A DNA stretch of 64,000 bases from contig NZ_JANQAH010000001.1 of NCBI RefSeq assembly GCF_024707125.1, forward strand, positions 1-64,000, written 5' to 3'. Shown here in pieces: positions 42,049 to 51,954 of the stretch. Both the position numbers and the translations under genes were made by a program. Position 1 is the first letter of the stretch; each line of letters begins with the position of its first letter. The notes below the pieces were generated by a model. That model was not told where the DNA came from. It did not search any database and saw only the letters and a program-made list of their open reading frames with translations. The stretch is from Devosia sp. (GTDB taxonomy: Bacteria; Pseudomonadota; Alphaproteobacteria; Rhizobiales; Devosiaceae).

Positions 42049-43530
42049 ATGCAGTTGCGGGACACAACGCATTTCACGACCCGGTTCCTCCTGCCCATCG
42101 TGGTGGTGACCGGCATCACAATTCTGGCGCTGGCCGGCTTTCTCGCCTGGTCAGCACAACGCATCGATGACGATGCGCTGGCGCGAGAAAAGCTGCTGCT
42201 CGAACGCGCTCTGCAAGAACAGAAGTCGCAGATGTACATCGCCCAGGAAGAACTGGCGGTGTGGGACGAAGCTGTCGTGGCCGTCGAAACCAGCGACCTG
42301 CAATGGCTGGTCGACAATCTCGGCGTCTATGCCTTCGACTTCTACGGGCACAATCGCAGCTTCGTCGTCGACAACGCCCTAAAACCCATCATGGCGACCC
42401 GCGATGGCGGCCAGGTGCCGGCCAAATCATCCGCCGACGCTATCGAAAAGCTTGCGCCCTTCTTCGAGCAATTGCGCAGCCTCGATACCCAAGCCGCAAT
42501 TTCCGCCTACAATGCCGGCGTGTCGGACACGCTGCCTCAAGCGATCGATTTCACGCTCTTTGAGGGCCTCCCGGCCCTCGTCGCGGTCATGCCCATCCTT
42601 TCCTATAGCGGCGATAACGCCCCGACCGTCGGCGAAGAGGGCTTCTACATCTCGGTGGGACTGCTCGGCGACGAGCTCGCCGCCTATTTCGGCGATCAAT
42701 ACCGCATCGACCAACCCAAATTCATCGACGTCGAACCGCCGGCCGACACCGACGCCGCACTTCCCATTCTCAACGCCGAGGGCCAGGCGTTTGCATGGCT
42801 AATCTGGCAACCGGAGCGCCCCGGCGCTCGCCTTGTGGGAGCCGCCATGCCCGCGCTGCTGGCCGCCCTGGCCATCGGCATCATCATCGTTGGGCTGCTA
42901 CTACGCAGCCTCCGCGGCGCTCTGTTCCAGCTTCAAGCCGAACGCGAAGAGGCCCGCCATCGAGCCCAGCACGACCCGCTCACCGGCCTCGGCAACCGCG
43001 CCCTGTTTCAGACGCGATTGAACGAATGCCTCAATGCCATATCCGAGGGCGAACCGCGCCTCGCCGTGCTTGCGCTTGATCTCGACAAGTTCAAGCAGGT
43101 CAATGACACGCTCGGCCATCAGGCGGGCGACGAACTGCTGGTTCAGATTGGCGCGCGCATAAAACCCCTGCTGGGCCAGGACGACACGCTCATTCGCCTC
43201 GGCGGCGACGAATTCGCCATCATCCAGCCCGGCATTAGGAGCCACGAAGCGCCCCAGGCACTGGCTCAATCCATCGTGGAAGCGCTGACCCAACCCATCA
43301 GCCTGGCGGCAGGCAAAGCAACGGTCGGCGTCAGCATCGGCATTGCCACGGCGCCCGACATGGCCCACAACGAAACCGATTTGGTGCGCTTTGCAGACGA
43401 CGCGCTCTACCGCGCCAAGAATGGCGGTCGCAACCGATATTGCCTCTACAGCGCCACCCCAGCCAGCGAGCCGGCCCGGATCGACACGCAATTGCGTGAC
43501 GCCTTTGCCGCCCGTCGCGCCACGGCCTAG
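42049..43530 (+). CDS. Membrane diguanylate cyclase with CHASE4-like sensor
   Basis: This 493-residue inner-membrane enzyme makes c-di-GMP. TM1 lies at about 13-35, then a periplasmic CHASE4-like domain (QEELAVWDEAVVAVE; FYGHNRSFVVDNA), TM2 at about 264-287 and a GGDEF domain with DPLTGLGNRALF and the intact active site RLGGDEFAII. There is no EAL domain, and the RxxD inhibitory site is absent (GQDD). It is convergent with a 51-residue membrane protein gene two bases away. Confidence 0.92.
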   Translation: MQLRDTTHFTTRFLLPIVVVTGITILALAGFLAWSAQRIDDDALAREKLLLERALQEQKSQMYIAQEELAVWDEAVVAVETSDLQWLVDNLGVYAFDFYGHNRSFVVDNALKPIMATRDGGQVPAKSSADAIEKLAPFFEQLRSLDTQAAISAYNAGVSDTLPQAIDFTLFEGLPALVAVMPILSYSGDNAPTVGEEGFYISVGLLGDELAAYFGDQYRIDQPKFIDVEPPADTDAALPILNAEGQAFAWLIWQPERPGARLVGAAMPALLAALAIGIIIVGLLLRSLRGALFQLQAEREEARHRAQHDPLTGLGNRALFQTRLNECLNAISEGEPRLAVLALDLDKFKQVNDTLGHQAGDELLVQIGARIKPLLGQDDTLIRLGGDEFAIIQPGIRSHEAPQALAQSIVEALTQPISLAAGKATVGVSIGIATAPDMAHNETDLVRFADDALYRAKNGGRNRYCLYSATPASEPARIDTQLRDAFAARRATA

Positions 43531-43532
43531 TT

Positions 43533-43688
43533 TTAGGCCGCCGGCATGGCGATGCTGTAAATGATGTAGATGACCACCAGAGCGATCACGACACCGATCA
43601 GCGACATGGCAAGCACACGCGAATTCATTTTGCGTGAGTTGGCCTGACGCAGTTCGGTCGCACTCTTGTGGGGATCGTAGGTTTTCAT
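43533..43688 (-). CDS. Small single-helix membrane protein (51 aa)
   Basis: The ATG at 43688 follows GGGAGAG with five to seven bases between. The product starts MKTYDPHKSATELRQANSRK, a polar basic head, and then has one membrane helix (VLAMSLIGVVIALVVIYIIY) and a short periplasmic end. Similar tiny proteins occur in related genomes, but I cannot name a function. It is 99 bases from the divergent ATG at 43788 and 123 from the adenine deaminase start used here. Confidence 0.7.
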   Translation of the reverse strand: MKTYDPHKSATELRQANSRKMNSRVLAMSLIGVVIALVVIYIIYSIAMPAA

Positions 43689-43811
43689 AACGCTCTCCCG
43701 AAAAGCCCCTCGAATCCAACGTTTGCGGGTCGGCAGAGTTCCGTGGCGGGGGCTTGACGCGGCGAACGGGCCGACCGACCTTTCGGCATGTTCAGACCAG
43801 AGTCCTCAATT

Positions 43812-45521
43812 ATGACCACCCCTGCCCTCCTCACCCGCATGATCACGGCCGGACAGGGCAAGGAACCGGCAGACCTCGTCATCCGCAATGTGGGTATGCT
43901 CGACGTCATCACCGGCACCGTCACCACCACTGACATCGCCGTCGTCGCTGACCGCATCGTGGGCACGCACGCCCGCTACGAGGGCAAAACCGAGATCGAC
44001 GGCACCGGCCGGTTCGCCGTTCCGGGCTTCATCGATACCCATCTCCACATCGAATCCTCGCTGGTAACCCCGCTGGAATTCGATCGCTGCGTGCTGCCAC
44101 ACGGCGTAACGACGGTGCTTTGCGATCCGCACGAAATCGCCAATGTGCTTGGCGCCGAGGGCATCCGCTATTTCCTCGACAGCGCCGAGCGCACCATCAT
44201 GGATGTGCGCGTCAACCTCTCCTCCTGCGTGCCCGCAACTCCGTTCGAAACCGCCGGTGCCCAGCTTAAAGTGGAAGACCTGCTGCCCTTCCGCAGCCAC
44301 CCCAAAGTGCTGGGCCTTGCGGAGATGATGAACTTTCCGGGCGTCCTCAACGCCGATCCCGGAATTCTCGCCAAACTCGTCGCCTTCCAGGGCGACCACA
44401 TCGACGGCCACGCCCCACTCCTTCTCGGCCAAGGCCTCAACGGCTATCTCGCCGCCGGCATCCGCACCGACCACGAGGCCACCAGCGCCGCCGAAGCCCG
44501 CGAAAAGCTGGCCAAGGGCATGGCCATCCTCATCCGCGAAGGCTCGGTCTCCAAGGATTTGAAGGCCCTCGCCGAAATCCTCGACGAAAACACCTCGGCC
44601 TTCGTCGCCCTTTGCACTGACGATCGCAATCCCCTCGACATCGCCGAGGAAGGCCATCTCGACAGCTCCATCCGCCGCCTCATCGCCATGGGTCGCCCGC
44701 TGCACCACGTTTATCGCGCCGCCAGCCACTCGGCCGCCCGCATCTTCGGCCTCCGGGACCGCGGTCTCCTCGGCCCCGGCTGGCGCGCCGACATCGCCAT
44801 CGTCGACAGCCTTGAGGACTGCCGCGTCTCCGACGTCATCGCTGCCGGCCGCGTGGTCACCCCCGCACTGTTCGAAACCCGCGGCACGGTCGCTCCCGTC
44901 GGCCTGACCTCGGTCAAGGCAAAGCCTGTCACCGCCGAAGCCTTCATCACCGAACCCAAACCCGGTCAGAACCGAGTCCCAGTCATCGGCGTAAAGCCCG
45001 GCCTGATCCTCACCTTCCGCGAGGAAGCAACCCTGGCCTCGACCGAGAACGGCCTGCAACCAGACACCGACGCCGACGTCATCAAGGTCGCTGTCATCGA
45101 GCGTCACGGCAAAAACGGCAATATCGGCCGGTCCTTCGTCACCGGCTTCGGCCTCAAGCGCGGCGCCATCGCCTCCTCCGTCGGCCACGACAGCCACAAC
45201 ATCACCGTGGTCGGCGCCACCGACGAAGATATGGCCGTCGCCGTCAATCGCTTGATCGAGCTCGGCGGCGGGTTCGTCACCGCCGATGGCGGCAAGGTCA
45301 CAGCCGAATTGGCCCTCCCCATTGCCGGCCTCATGAGTCTCAAGAGCTTCGAAGACGTCGCCCACGACCTCCACCACCTGCGCGATGCCGCCAAGGCGCT
45401 AGACTGCGTCCTGCCCGAACCCTTCCTGCAGGTCGCCTTCCTCGCCCTCCCTGTCATCCCACATCTGAAAATGACCGATCGCGGCCTCTTCGACGTCGAC
45501 AAATTCGACTTTGTGAGCTGA
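43812..45521 (+). CDS. ade: Adenine deaminase
   Basis: This 569-residue amidohydrolase converts adenine to hypoxanthine. The metal-binding HLHIESS follows PGFIDT, and VLCDPHEIANVLG, ALCTDDRN and GHDSHNITVVGA are the Ade-type blocks. It would supply hypoxanthine to the xanthine dehydrogenase encoded 15-18 kb away. I chose the ATG at 43812; one at 43788 would add eight residues, and neither has a strong ribosome-binding site. The next gene starts four bases after its stop. Confidence 0.93.
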   Translation: MTTPALLTRMITAGQGKEPADLVIRNVGMLDVITGTVTTTDIAVVADRIVGTHARYEGKTEIDGTGRFAVPGFIDTHLHIESSLVTPLEFDRCVLPHGVTTVLCDPHEIANVLGAEGIRYFLDSAERTIMDVRVNLSSCVPATPFETAGAQLKVEDLLPFRSHPKVLGLAEMMNFPGVLNADPGILAKLVAFQGDHIDGHAPLLLGQGLNGYLAAGIRTDHEATSAAEAREKLAKGMAILIREGSVSKDLKALAEILDENTSAFVALCTDDRNPLDIAEEGHLDSSIRRLIAMGRPLHHVYRAASHSAARIFGLRDRGLLGPGWRADIAIVDSLEDCRVSDVIAAGRVVTPALFETRGTVAPVGLTSVKAKPVTAEAFITEPKPGQNRVPVIGVKPGLILTFREEATLASTENGLQPDTDADVIKVAVIERHGKNGNIGRSFVTGFGLKRGAIASSVGHDSHNITVVGATDEDMAVAVNRLIELGGGFVTADGGKVTAELALPIAGLMSLKSFEDVAHDLHHLRDAAKALDCVLPEPFLQVAFLALPVIPHLKMTDRGLFDVDKFDFVS

Positions 45522-45524
45522 CCC

Positions 45525-47153
45525 ATGAGCCTGTCCTCGCTCTATCTCGCCTGGGTCGAAGACCTGCCTCCCCGGCTAAACGGCGTGAAGAAAACGCGCG
45601 GACTGTCCCTCACCATGGATGACGGCGTCATCCTCAAGACCGACCACTATGCTCCGCGTGCCGACGGCCCCCACCCGACCATCCTGATGCGCCTGCCCTA
45701 CGGCCGGCGCGGTTTCAGCGCCATTTGCGAGGCCTATGCCGAGCGCGGCTTCCACGTCGTCATCCAGGCTTGCCGCGGCACCGAACGTTCGGGCGGCGAA
45801 TTCGACCCCTTTGCCAATGAGCGCGCCGACGGCCTCGCCACGCTCAAATGGATCAAGGAGCAACCCTGGTTCGACGGCCGCATCGGCCTCACCGGCCCCA
45901 GCTATCTCGGCTATGCCCAATGGGCCATTTCCGACGCCCTGCCGCCGGTCGCCGCCATGGCCACCAAGGTGACGACCTCCAACTTCCGGCCCGTCGTCTT
46001 CCCCTCCGGCGCGTTCCACCTTAACCTCTGGCTAAGCTGGGTGCAGGTCATCGAAGGTCTACGCGGCCGCCCGCTGGCCACGGCCGCCCGCATGTTCTCC
46101 GGCGATATCGAGCGCCGCACCGATCGCGCCGCCGGCGCGCTGCCATTGATCGAGGCCGACAAGATCGCCGTAGGCCACAAGATCGGCTTCTGGCGCCACT
46201 GGTTCGAACACGCCATCGGCAATGACGACTTCTGGAAAGAGATCGACCACAGCCATCGCCTGTCAAAGACAACACCGCCGGTGCATTTCATCTCCGGCTG
46301 GTACGACTTCATGCTCGATCCCCTCCTCGCCGATTACCAGCGGCTGGTCGAGCTTGGGCACACACCCTACCTCACCATCGGCACCTGGTTTCACATCGCC
46401 GAGGAATTGCAGCGCGACAATCTCAGCGAAACCCTGACCTGGATGCGCGCCAAGCTCCTCGGCGACACAACTGGCCTCCGCAAGAACCCGGTTCGTATCC
46501 ACATTTCGGGGAAGGACGAATGGCATGAATTCGAGCGCTACCCTCCGGGCCCACCCGCGCCGATCAACCTGAGCATCGGCCCAGACCGCCAATTGCTGGA
46601 TGGCGGCAACACTACTACCGGCAGCGATAGCTATCGCTACGACCCAAGCGACCCCACGCCCAATCTAGGCGGCGCCATCTTCGCCTTTACCGGCGCTGGC
46701 GCCCAGGACAATGCGCCGCTCGAAGCCCGCTCGGACGTTCTCACCTATACCGGCCCCGCGCTTCTGAAACCGCTGACCATCATCGGCCAGTGCCAGGTGC
46801 GCCTCCGCGCCCGCGCCAGCCTGCCCCACGCCGACTTCTTCGTGCGTCTCTCCGATGTCGACCCCAATGGTGCCTCGACCAATATCTGCGATGGCTTCCT
46901 CCGCGTCACGCCGGAAACCAAAACCGAAGCCGACGGCAGCTGGACGCTCACCTTCCCCCTCCACGCCACAGCCCATAGCTTCCTCGCCGGCCATCGCCTG
47001 CGCCTGCTAATCGCCTCCGGCGCCCATCCTCGCTACGCTCGCAATCCCGGCACCGGCGAGCCCATCAGCACCGCCAAGACGCTGCTCGCCAATGACATCG
47101 AGATTCTCCACGAGGGCACCGGCATCACCCTGCCCACCCACGAACTAATCTGA
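45525..47153 (+). CDS. CocE/NonD family hydrolase
   Basis: This 542-residue alpha/beta hydrolase of the X-Pro dipeptidyl-peptidase S15 type has the nucleophile S126 in GPSYLGY, the oxyanion region LMRLPYGRRG, and a C-terminal jelly-roll domain (LLKPLTIIGQCQVRLRARAS; HRLRLLIASGAHPRYARNPG). Members hydrolyse esters or acyl-amides; the substrate is not evident. It is tightly linked to ade (three bases between), so it may act on a purine-derived or nucleoside-linked compound, but this is speculation. Confidence 0.87.
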   Translation: MSLSSLYLAWVEDLPPRLNGVKKTRGLSLTMDDGVILKTDHYAPRADGPHPTILMRLPYGRRGFSAICEAYAERGFHVVIQACRGTERSGGEFDPFANERADGLATLKWIKEQPWFDGRIGLTGPSYLGYAQWAISDALPPVAAMATKVTTSNFRPVVFPSGAFHLNLWLSWVQVIEGLRGRPLATAARMFSGDIERRTDRAAGALPLIEADKIAVGHKIGFWRHWFEHAIGNDDFWKEIDHSHRLSKTTPPVHFISGWYDFMLDPLLADYQRLVELGHTPYLTIGTWFHIAEELQRDNLSETLTWMRAKLLGDTTGLRKNPVRIHISGKDEWHEFERYPPGPPAPINLSIGPDRQLLDGGNTTTGSDSYRYDPSDPTPNLGGAIFAFTGAGAQDNAPLEARSDVLTYTGPALLKPLTIIGQCQVRLRARASLPHADFFVRLSDVDPNGASTNICDGFLRVTPETKTEADGSWTLTFPLHATAHSFLAGHRLRLLIASGAHPRYARNPGTGEPISTAKTLLANDIEILHEGTGITLPTHELI

Positions 47154-47211
47154 CATTGACGATCAGCATTTAATCCCTTAGTGCCGCTGGAGCATTTGAG
47201 GGAGCCCGACC

Positions 47212-47973
47212 ATGGCGGAAGAAAAGTCCGTATTGCAGCCGACCAGCGACGAAGCCCGGCGCCAGGCCAAAACCCTGCTCCGCTCGGCCCGCTATGGCGC
47301 GCTGGCAACGCTCGATCCGCAAACCGGTGCTCCACAAGTCACCCGCGTCGGCGTCTCCACCGATTTCGACGGCGCCCCGGTCCTCCTGATCTCGGGCCTC
47401 GCCGCCCACTTCCCGGCCCTCAAGGCGGATGGCCGCTGCTCACTGCTGCTCGGCGAAACTGGCAAGGGCGATCCCCTCGCCCACCCGCGCATTTCTATCG
47501 CCGCCGAAGCCAAAATCCTCGAGCGAGACGATCCCGATAGCCAGCGCATCGCCGCGCGCTATCTCGCCCATCAGCCCAAGGCGAAGCTCTATGCCGAACT
47601 GGGCGATTTCCGTTTCGTGCGCTTGGAGCCGCGCTCGGCCAGCCTCAATGGCGGCTTCGGCAAGGCCTTCGCCCTCACTGCCGAAGACCTGCTTTCCAAC
47701 GGCGACCCCGCTCTCGCCGCGGCCGAAGGCAATGCCGTGGATCACATGAACGAAGACCATTTTGAGGCCGTCGACCTCTACGCCCGCCACTACGCCAAGG
47801 CGCCATCGGGCAAATGGGTCCTCACCGGCATCGACGCCGAGGGCATCGACATCGCCGATGGCGACGATGTCAGGCGCATCTTCTTTGAAAAGCCGATCAC
47901 CGTCCCGCAGGACATGCACATCGTCTTGGTCCAGATGGCCCGCGCCGCGCGCGTCGCCTTCATGGAAGTCTGA
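47212..47973 (+). CDS. HugZ-like pyridoxamine-phosphate-oxidase-fold protein with DUF2470 domain
   Basis: This 253-residue protein has an N-terminal split-barrel flavin/haem-binding fold (LLRSARYGALATLDPQTGAP; VLLISGLAAHFPALKADG) and a C-terminal DUF2470 domain (NAVDHMNEDHFEAVDLYARH). This layout is that of HugZ/HutZ haem utilisation proteins, whose members bind or degrade haem. Its role here is inferred only from the fold; no haem transporter is near. GGAG lies 15 bases upstream of the ATG. Confidence 0.82.
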   Translation: MAEEKSVLQPTSDEARRQAKTLLRSARYGALATLDPQTGAPQVTRVGVSTDFDGAPVLLISGLAAHFPALKADGRCSLLLGETGKGDPLAHPRISIAAEAKILERDDPDSQRIAARYLAHQPKAKLYAELGDFRFVRLEPRSASLNGGFGKAFALTAEDLLSNGDPALAAAEGNAVDHMNEDHFEAVDLYARHYAKAPSGKWVLTGIDAEGIDIADGDDVRRIFFEKPITVPQDMHIVLVQMARAARVAFMEV

Positions 47974-48030
47974 CCTAGCCAACCAGATGACGCCAAACTA
48001 AATTTGCCCCGCTATATCTGGGGGCAAATC

Positions 48031-48384
48031 ATGTCATCGTTTGGAAACGCAAGCGCGCCGGCCAAATTCCGGTGCGACTTCGGGCTTGTTGAGACCATCG
48101 GGCAAGTCATTATCTGGGTTCTGCTGACCATCGTCACGCTCGGCTTGGCCCTGCTGGTTTTTCCTTATTACTTCAACAAAGCCGTGCTCAACCGCACCGA
48201 AGTCATCGACGCCAGCGGCCGGGCCATTGGCAAGCTCGACTGCCAGTTCAATCTCGGCTCATCCATCGGCCACGCAATCATCTGGTTCTTGCTGATCGTC
48301 GTGACGCTAGGCATTGCAGCATTCTTCTACGCCTACAGAATTCTTCGCGTCCTGCTGAACGACACGCGTATCGTCTACTACTGA
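48031..48384 (+). CDS. Small membrane protein with two repeated helices
   Basis: This 117-residue protein consists of two similar halves, each with a short polar strand and a membrane helix (ETIGQVIIWVLLTIVTLGLA and SSIGHAIIWFLLIVVTLGIA), so it arose by internal duplication. I chose the ATG at 48031; upstream codons from 48004 lack a start signal. I do not recognise a named family. It is convergent with glcB across a bidirectional terminator. Confidence 0.7.
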   Translation: MSSFGNASAPAKFRCDFGLVETIGQVIIWVLLTIVTLGLALLVFPYYFNKAVLNRTEVIDASGRAIGKLDCQFNLGSSIGHAIIWFLLIVVTLGIAAFFYAYRILRVLLNDTRIVYY

Positions 48385-48395
48385 TCCCACAAACG

Positions 48396-48421
48396 AAAAT
48401 CCCCGCTTTCGCGGGGATTTT
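48396..48421. terminator. Bidirectional terminator
   Basis: A perfect 11-bp stem (48396-48406 with 48411-48421, loop TTTC) has AAAA on one side and TTTT on the other, so it works on both strands for the convergent genes ending at 48384 and 48433. Its core is the same ATCCCCGC/GCGGGGAT hairpin as at 22438. Confidence 0.9.
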
Positions 48422-48432
48422 GTGTCTGCAAC

Positions 48433-50595
48433 CTACTTCGCGTCGCGCGCCTTCACCTTGCGGCGTGCGGCGTGGAGAAGTGGCTCGGTATAGCCACTGG
48501 GCTGGTCCGCCCCCTTGAGTGCCAGATCCAGCGCCGCCTGGAACGCCACCGACTGATAGTTCTCCGACATCGGCCGATAGATCGGATCGCCTTCGTTCTG
48601 CTGGTCGACGATGACAGCCATGCGCTCGAACGTCGACGTCACCTCGTCTCGGCTCACCAGCCCATGGCGCAGCCAATTGGCCACCGCCTGCGAAGAGATG
48701 CGGCACGTCGCCCGGTCTTCCATCAGGCCGACATTGTTGATGTCGGGCACCTTGGAACAGCCAACGCCCTGCTGCACCCAGCGCACCACATAGCCCAGAA
48801 TGCCTTGCGCATTGTTTTCGAGTTCGCGCGTGATTTCCTCGCGGCTTAGCGAATAAGGCGCCTGCACCGGCATGGAGAAAAGCTCGGATAGTCCCGGCAC
48901 AGCCTGGTTGTGGCGGCGCGACTGCGCTTCGAACACATTGACCTGATGATAGTGCAGCGCATGCAGCGTCGCGGCCGTCGGCGATGGCACCCAGGCGGTG
49001 TTGGCGCCCGCATTGGGATGACCGATCTTGGCATCAAGCATCGCGGCCATATCGTCCGGTCGCGCCCACATGCCCTTGCCGATCTGCGCCTTACCCGAAA
49101 AACCGCAGGCAAGCCCGATCAGCACGTTGCGGTCTTCGTAAGACGAAATCCAGCGCTCGGACTTGATCTCATCCTTGCGCAGCACAGCGCCCGCTTCCAT
49201 AGAGGTATGGATTTCGTCGCCAGTACGATCGAGGAAACCGGTATTGATGAAGAAGACGCGGCTACGCGCTTCATAGATCGCAGCCTTGAGATTGGCCGAG
49301 GTGCGACGCTCCTCGTCCATAATGCCGATCTTGATCGTGTTCGGCTTGAGCCCCAGGAAAGCTTCCACCGAAGCGAAAATGGCGCAGGCAAAGGCGACTT
49401 CTTCCGGCCCATGCATCTTGGGCTTCACAACGTAGATCGCGCCGGTCCGCGAATTGTTGCCCTTGTCGTGCAGCGCGCAAAGCGCCGTCACGGCGGCATC
49501 CATCAAGCCCTCGCCCACCGGCTTGCCATCGAGCAGCACCGCGTCGGTCGTCATCAGGTGCCCGACATTGCGCACCAGCAGCAGCGAGCGCCCCTTGAGC
49601 ACCAGCGGCTGACCGTTAACGTCCTTGTAGGTCCGATCGGCCTTGAGGCGGCGCGTAACAGTCTGGCCGCCCTTTTCAAACGTATCTTCCAGCGTGCCGT
49701 TGTTGAGGCCCAGCCAGTTGCGATAGACACCAACCTTGTCCTCGGCATCGACAGCCGCAACCGAGTCTTCGCAGTCCTGGATGGTCGTCAGCGCCGACTC
49801 GACGATGACATCGGAAAGCCCCGCCTTGTGAGTCGAACCAATCGGGCTCTTCGGATCGATGACCAGAACGGCATGCAAGCCATTGTGGCGCAACACCAGC
49901 TCGCCACTATCCTCGGTCCCACCATACCCCACAAAGGCGGACGGATCGCGCAGCCCCGTACGGCCCGCAGCAGTATCGACCTGCAGGTGACGAGTCTCTC
50001 CCTCCTTGACCACATGGTAGCCGGTAACATCAGCATGGCTGCCGGTCGCCAGCGGGAAGCTCTGATCGAGGAACTGCGCAGCGCGCGCAACGACAGCTGC
50101 GCCGCGGGCCGGATTAAAACCCTTGCCCGGCGCCAGCTCACCGTCGCGCGAAATGGCATCCGTGCCATAAAGCGCATCATAGAGGCTGCCCCAGCGGGCA
50201 TTGGCGGCGTTCAGCGCATAGCGAGCATTGGAAACCGGCACAACGAGCTGCGGCCCACAAATGCTCGAAATCTCGGGATCGAGATTCTCCGTCTCGATCG
50301 TGAAATCACCAGGCTCGGCAACGAGATAGCCGATCTCCCTCAGGAAGAATTCATAACCCTGCGGGTTGTTGGTGACCGGACCATATTTGTGGTGCCACTC
50401 GTCGATCTGGCTTTGCAGATCGTCACGCTTGGCCAGGAGCCGCGCATTGGTCGCGGTATGCGCACGCAGCAGATTCGCAAAGCCGTCCCAAAACTGATCT
50501 GCAGAAATGGAGAGCCCCTTGAGCGCTTCTTTTTCTACGAAATCCACCAGCAGAGGGTGCAGGGAAAGGCCGGATTTCGTCAGATAGGTGCTCAT
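48433..50595 (-). CDS. glcB: Malate synthase G
   Basis: This 720-residue enzyme condenses glyoxylate with acetyl-CoA to malate, and is of normal length for isoform G. Readable blocks include the N-terminal [48 protein letters not shown], the active-site [18 protein letters not shown] and [19 protein letters not shown]. The start lies 57 bases after the guaD stop on the same strand without a terminator, so it may be the last gene of the purine operon, where it would consume glyoxylate from allantoin breakdown. Confidence 0.96.
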   Translation of the reverse strand: MSTYLTKSGLSLHPLLVDFVEKEALKGLSISADQFWDGFANLLRAHTATNARLLAKRDDLQSQIDEWHHKYGPVTNNPQGYEFFLREIGYLVAEPGDFTIETENLDPEISSICGPQLVVPVSNARYALNAANARWGSLYDALYGTDAISRDGELAPGKGFNPARGAAVVARAAQFLDQSFPLATGSHADVTGYHVVKEGETRHLQVDTAAGRTGLRDPSAFVGYGGTEDSGELVLRHNGLHAVLVIDPKSPIGSTHKAGLSDVIVESALTTIQDCEDSVAAVDAEDKVGVYRNWLGLNNGTLEDTFEKGGQTVTRRLKADRTYKDVNGQPLVLKGRSLLLVRNVGHLMTTDAVLLDGKPVGEGLMDAAVTALCALHDKGNNSRTGAIYVVKPKMHGPEEVAFACAIFASVEAFLGLKPNTIKIGIMDEERRTSANLKAAIYEARSRVFFINTGFLDRTGDEIHTSMEAGAVLRKDEIKSERWISSYEDRNVLIGLACGFSGKAQIGKGMWARPDDMAAMLDAKIGHPNAGANTAWVPSPTAATLHALHYHQVNVFEAQSRRHNQAVPGLSELFSMPVQAPYSLSREEITRELENNAQGILGYVVRWVQQGVGCSKVPDINNVGLMEDRATCRISSQAVANWLRHGLVSRDEVTSTFERMAVIVDQQNEGDPIYRPMSENYQSVAFQAALDLALKGADQPSGYTEPLLHAARRKVKARDAK

Positions 50596-50652
50596 GCCAG
50601 GGGGTCCTAACGATAACAGTTTGGCGACAGCTTTAGGCCATCGCGGCCTGCC

Positions 50653-51954
50653 TCACAACCCGCCTAAAGTTGACTTCGCCCTTGCGCCAGCAACATAGAC
50701 CTCGGCAATGGCGCGGTCGTCGCCAAGCGTTTGCAGAAGGAACAATTCCTCAACCAGCGTCTCGACCGTTGCCATGCGCATCCGCATGGTCGGCGTCGCC
50801 CGCGCATCGAGCACGACGAGGTCCGCAGCCCGCCCCGGCGCCACGCTCCCGATCGTATCGGCCAGCCCCAGCGCCTCGGCATTGCCGCGCGTCGCGAGGT
50901 GGAACGAGGCAAGCGGATTGAAGCGCTGCCCGCGCAGCTGCAGCACCTTGAAGGCCTCATCCATGGTTTTGAGCATGGAGAAACTGGTGCCCGCGCCAAT
51001 ATCGGTCGCAAGCCCGATCCGCACCCCTTGCTTCACCATCCGGTCGCGATCAAACAGGCCCGAACCGAGGAAGAGGTTCGACGTCGGGCAAAACACTGCC
51101 ACAGCCCTAGCATTGGCAATCGCCGCCGTCTCACGATGGTTGAGATGAATGGAATGACCGAGCAGCGTCCGTTCGGTCAGCAGGCCGTAGTGCTCGTAGA
51201 TACCCGTATAGTCCGGAGCATCCGGATAGAGCTCCATGGAATAGGAAATCTCGGCGTCATTTTCGCTGAGATGCGTCTGCACATGGCAATCGCCGTGCTC
51301 GGCCACCAGCGCCTGCGCCATTTCCATCTGCTCGGGCGTCGAGGTGATCGCGAACCGGGGCGAGATGGCATAGAGGCCCCTGCCCCTTTTGTGCCAGCGC
51401 GCGATCAACGCCTTGCTGTCGTCATAGCTCGATTGCGCCGTATCCAGCAGGTCTTCGGGCGCATTGCGATCCATCATCACCTTGCCGCCGACCATCAGCA
51501 TATTGCGCCGCTGCGCCTCGGCAAAGAAGGCGTCGACAGAGCGCGGATGACTGGAGCAATAGGCGACAGCCGTGGTCGTGCCATGCCGGATCAGCGCATC
51601 ATAGAAATCAACGGCCACGGCATCGGCATGCCCCTGCTGGGAAAACTTCTGCTCTTCCACAAAGGTGTAGGTATTGAGCCACTCCAGCAGCGACCCGGCA
51701 TAGGAGGCCATCATCTGGCTCTGCACATAGTGCAGGTGCATGTCGATGAAACCGGCCATGATCAAGTTCGGCCGATGGTCGATGACCACCGCGCCCGCCC
51801 TGTCCGCCCCAGCAAAATCACCGACGGCGACAATGACGCCATCCTCGATACTGACGGCGCCATCATCGAGATAAAGATAGCTCTCGCTATCCTCGATGCT
51901 TTCGGGCGCGCGCGAAAAACTCAACACGCGACCACGAAGAATAGTGCGGCTCAT
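50653..51954 (-). CDS. guaD: Guanine deaminase
   Basis: This 433-residue zinc amidohydrolase converts guanine to xanthine. The zinc motif HLH (73-75) follows LIMAGFIDM; THLSENDAEI and GHSIHLNHRE provide further metal ligands and FCPTSNLFLGSG with IGLATDIGAGTSFSM complete the GuaD pattern. I chose the ATG at 51954, overlapping the puuD stop (ATGA), which shows translational coupling within the purine cluster. Confidence 0.93.
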   Translation of the reverse strand: MSRTILRGRVLSFSRAPESIEDSESYLYLDDGAVSIEDGVIVAVGDFAGADRAGAVVIDHRPNLIMAGFIDMHLHYVQSQMMASYAGSLLEWLNTYTFVEEQKFSQQGHADAVAVDFYDALIRHGTTTAVAYCSSHPRSVDAFFAEAQRRNMLMVGGKVMMDRNAPEDLLDTAQSSYDDSKALIARWHKRGRGLYAISPRFAITSTPEQMEMAQALVAEHGDCHVQTHLSENDAEISYSMELYPDAPDYTGIYEHYGLLTERTLLGHSIHLNHRETAAIANARAVAVFCPTSNLFLGSGLFDRDRMVKQGVRIGLATDIGAGTSFSMLKTMDEAFKVLQLRGQRFNPLASFHLATRGNAEALGLADTIGSVAPGRAADLVVLDARATPTMRMRMATVETLVEELFLLQTLGDDRAIAEVYVAGARAKSTLGGL

